Of a stretch of 64,000 bases of DNA, positions 62,896-64,000 are shown one piece after another. Position numbers and translations under genes: made by a program. How positions within the stretch are numbered: position 1 is the first letter of the stretch; every line of letters starts with the position of its first letter. The DNA is taken from contig NC_088775.1 in NCBI RefSeq assembly GCF_954871325.1, positions 60,737,561 through 60,801,560 of the forward strand, written 5' to 3'. Origin of the DNA: Gordionus sp. m RMFG-2023 (lineage: Eukaryota; Nematomorpha; Gordioida; Chordodea; Parachordodidae). The notes beneath the pieces were generated by a model. The model was not told where the DNA came from and did no database searches. It saw only the letters and a program-made list of their open reading frames with translations.

Positions 62896-64000
62896 ATAAG
62901 GGATAGCAGTTTGGTGAAAATTAAGCTTTTATATTTATCGGCCTTTAGATAGACTTAATGGGACCTGAAAATAGACCTAACAGAGGCTTGGATCTTAAAA
63001 TAAAATTTTTATAAACCGGGCTCGAGCTTTTCCTTTTTTTGACTCAAAATATATAAAAAAATATTCTACGCAATAAAATAAATGTTTTCTCTAGTATTAG
63101 GAAGGATAAAGTAAATAAATTTTTATATTATTTAATTGTTTAAATATGCATTTAATTATATTTTTCCACTAAATTTGGGAAAAGACAATCTCAGGCCTAA
63201 AAATAAATAAAAATGTTGAGTCAGACTGGGGACGAAATAAATTCATTTTCCAAGGCACAAAAACCAGCCTTAACGTTGAGTCAAACAGATTATAGGTCCT
63301 CGGAAATAATTTTTATTTCTTTGACTAAACATGCTTTAGTTAGTGAGGGATTAAAAGTTTAATTTTATTATTTAGGTATTTTGACAGTATGAATATATGG
63401 AACATTCAAAGTACAGTTTAGAGGAGACTGGGGTAAAATGATTGGTATTTTGCATATTTATCATAAAATTTTGAGAGAAAAATAAAACAGAATAAATTAT
63501 AAATTTTGGCAAGTCCCTCATCTAAAAGATAAAAAAAAACACTAGCTCACTACCTATAATACATTAGGAGCTAAGCATTAGGGTAAAGTGGTTAAAATAA
63601 AATTGAACATAACTCTATTGTTATAAAATGTTGCAATTTTAAAATCCACAATACAATCAAGGTTGCTAGATATTTTTCAATCAAAAACGTGAGTTTTTTT
63701 AATAATAATTTCCAATTTGCGGGCCTTAACCCGCTTTTGCATGGCATTCGGTCGAGTTTATCGATATAGCATATTCATCATACTTCATATATTATATTTA
63801 ATGCAACAAAATTTTAAGACATTATTAAATTTAGTATTTTTTAATTGATTTTGTTTTGGATAATTTATCTTCGCAATAGGAATAAAATGCAAATATTCCT
63901 CAGAGAATATCTATATTTGATATTTTATAAATAATAGTAATTTTTTTAAAATTTATCAAATGCGGGCATTTTCTAATGTCATATGGCTAAGATATTTCCC
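62896..64000. other. AT-rich non-coding
   Basis: No gene or bounded element was recognised; a few GGGCTCGAG- and GGGCCTTAACCCGC-type patches suggest worn repeats. Confidence 0.4.

Overview
The window is strongly AT-rich animal DNA (introns, a Wnt gene, an FNDC3 gene, many hAT-type transposons). The phylum cannot be fixed from sequence alone; an invertebrate with some very short introns (about 50-70 bp) beside transposon-inflated ones fits best. No rRNA, functional tRNA, CRISPR or bacterial-type operon was seen.

Two host genes account for essentially all convincing coding sequence, arranged tail to tail. The plus-strand gene (14070-32116, with probable further 5' exons at 6046-6162 and 11590-11705) is an FNDC3 orthologue: a very long Ser/Asn/Pro-rich N-terminal region, nine fibronectin type III domains and a C-terminal membrane anchor. 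All 22 exons from 14070 to the stop were joined by hand with consistent splice phases, giving about 2007 residues. The minus-strand gene (46938-43310) is a Wnt ligand; four exons give 646 residues, with the signal-peptide exon not found. It has a long basic N-terminal extension and several inserts between conserved Wnt blocks.

Everything else is intron or intergenic DNA dominated by transposons. Elements with recognisable ends and target duplications include hAT derivatives at 1198-1875, 7437-7773, 9295-9699, 14623-14998, 21267-25968, 40612-41985 and 56982-58494, and a foldback element at 50756-52184. A CpG-containing 14-bp minisatellite forms inverted arrays at the ends of a 2.4 kb unit (6749-9162) and recurs near 62723. 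There are also tRNA-derived SINE pieces, a Helitron fragment, a fossil Ty3/Gypsy-type gag fragment and several local tandem repeats.

The most interesting structure is a nest inside one FNDC3 intron (21145-26150). A hAT element with a perfect 8-bp target duplication carries inside it a second transposon, 22717-25940, with inverted terminal repeats of about 580 bp. That inner element encodes, on the minus strand, a decayed member of a conserved but poorly described protein family that looks like a DDE-type transposase.

All readings are by eye; no database search or alignment program was used.
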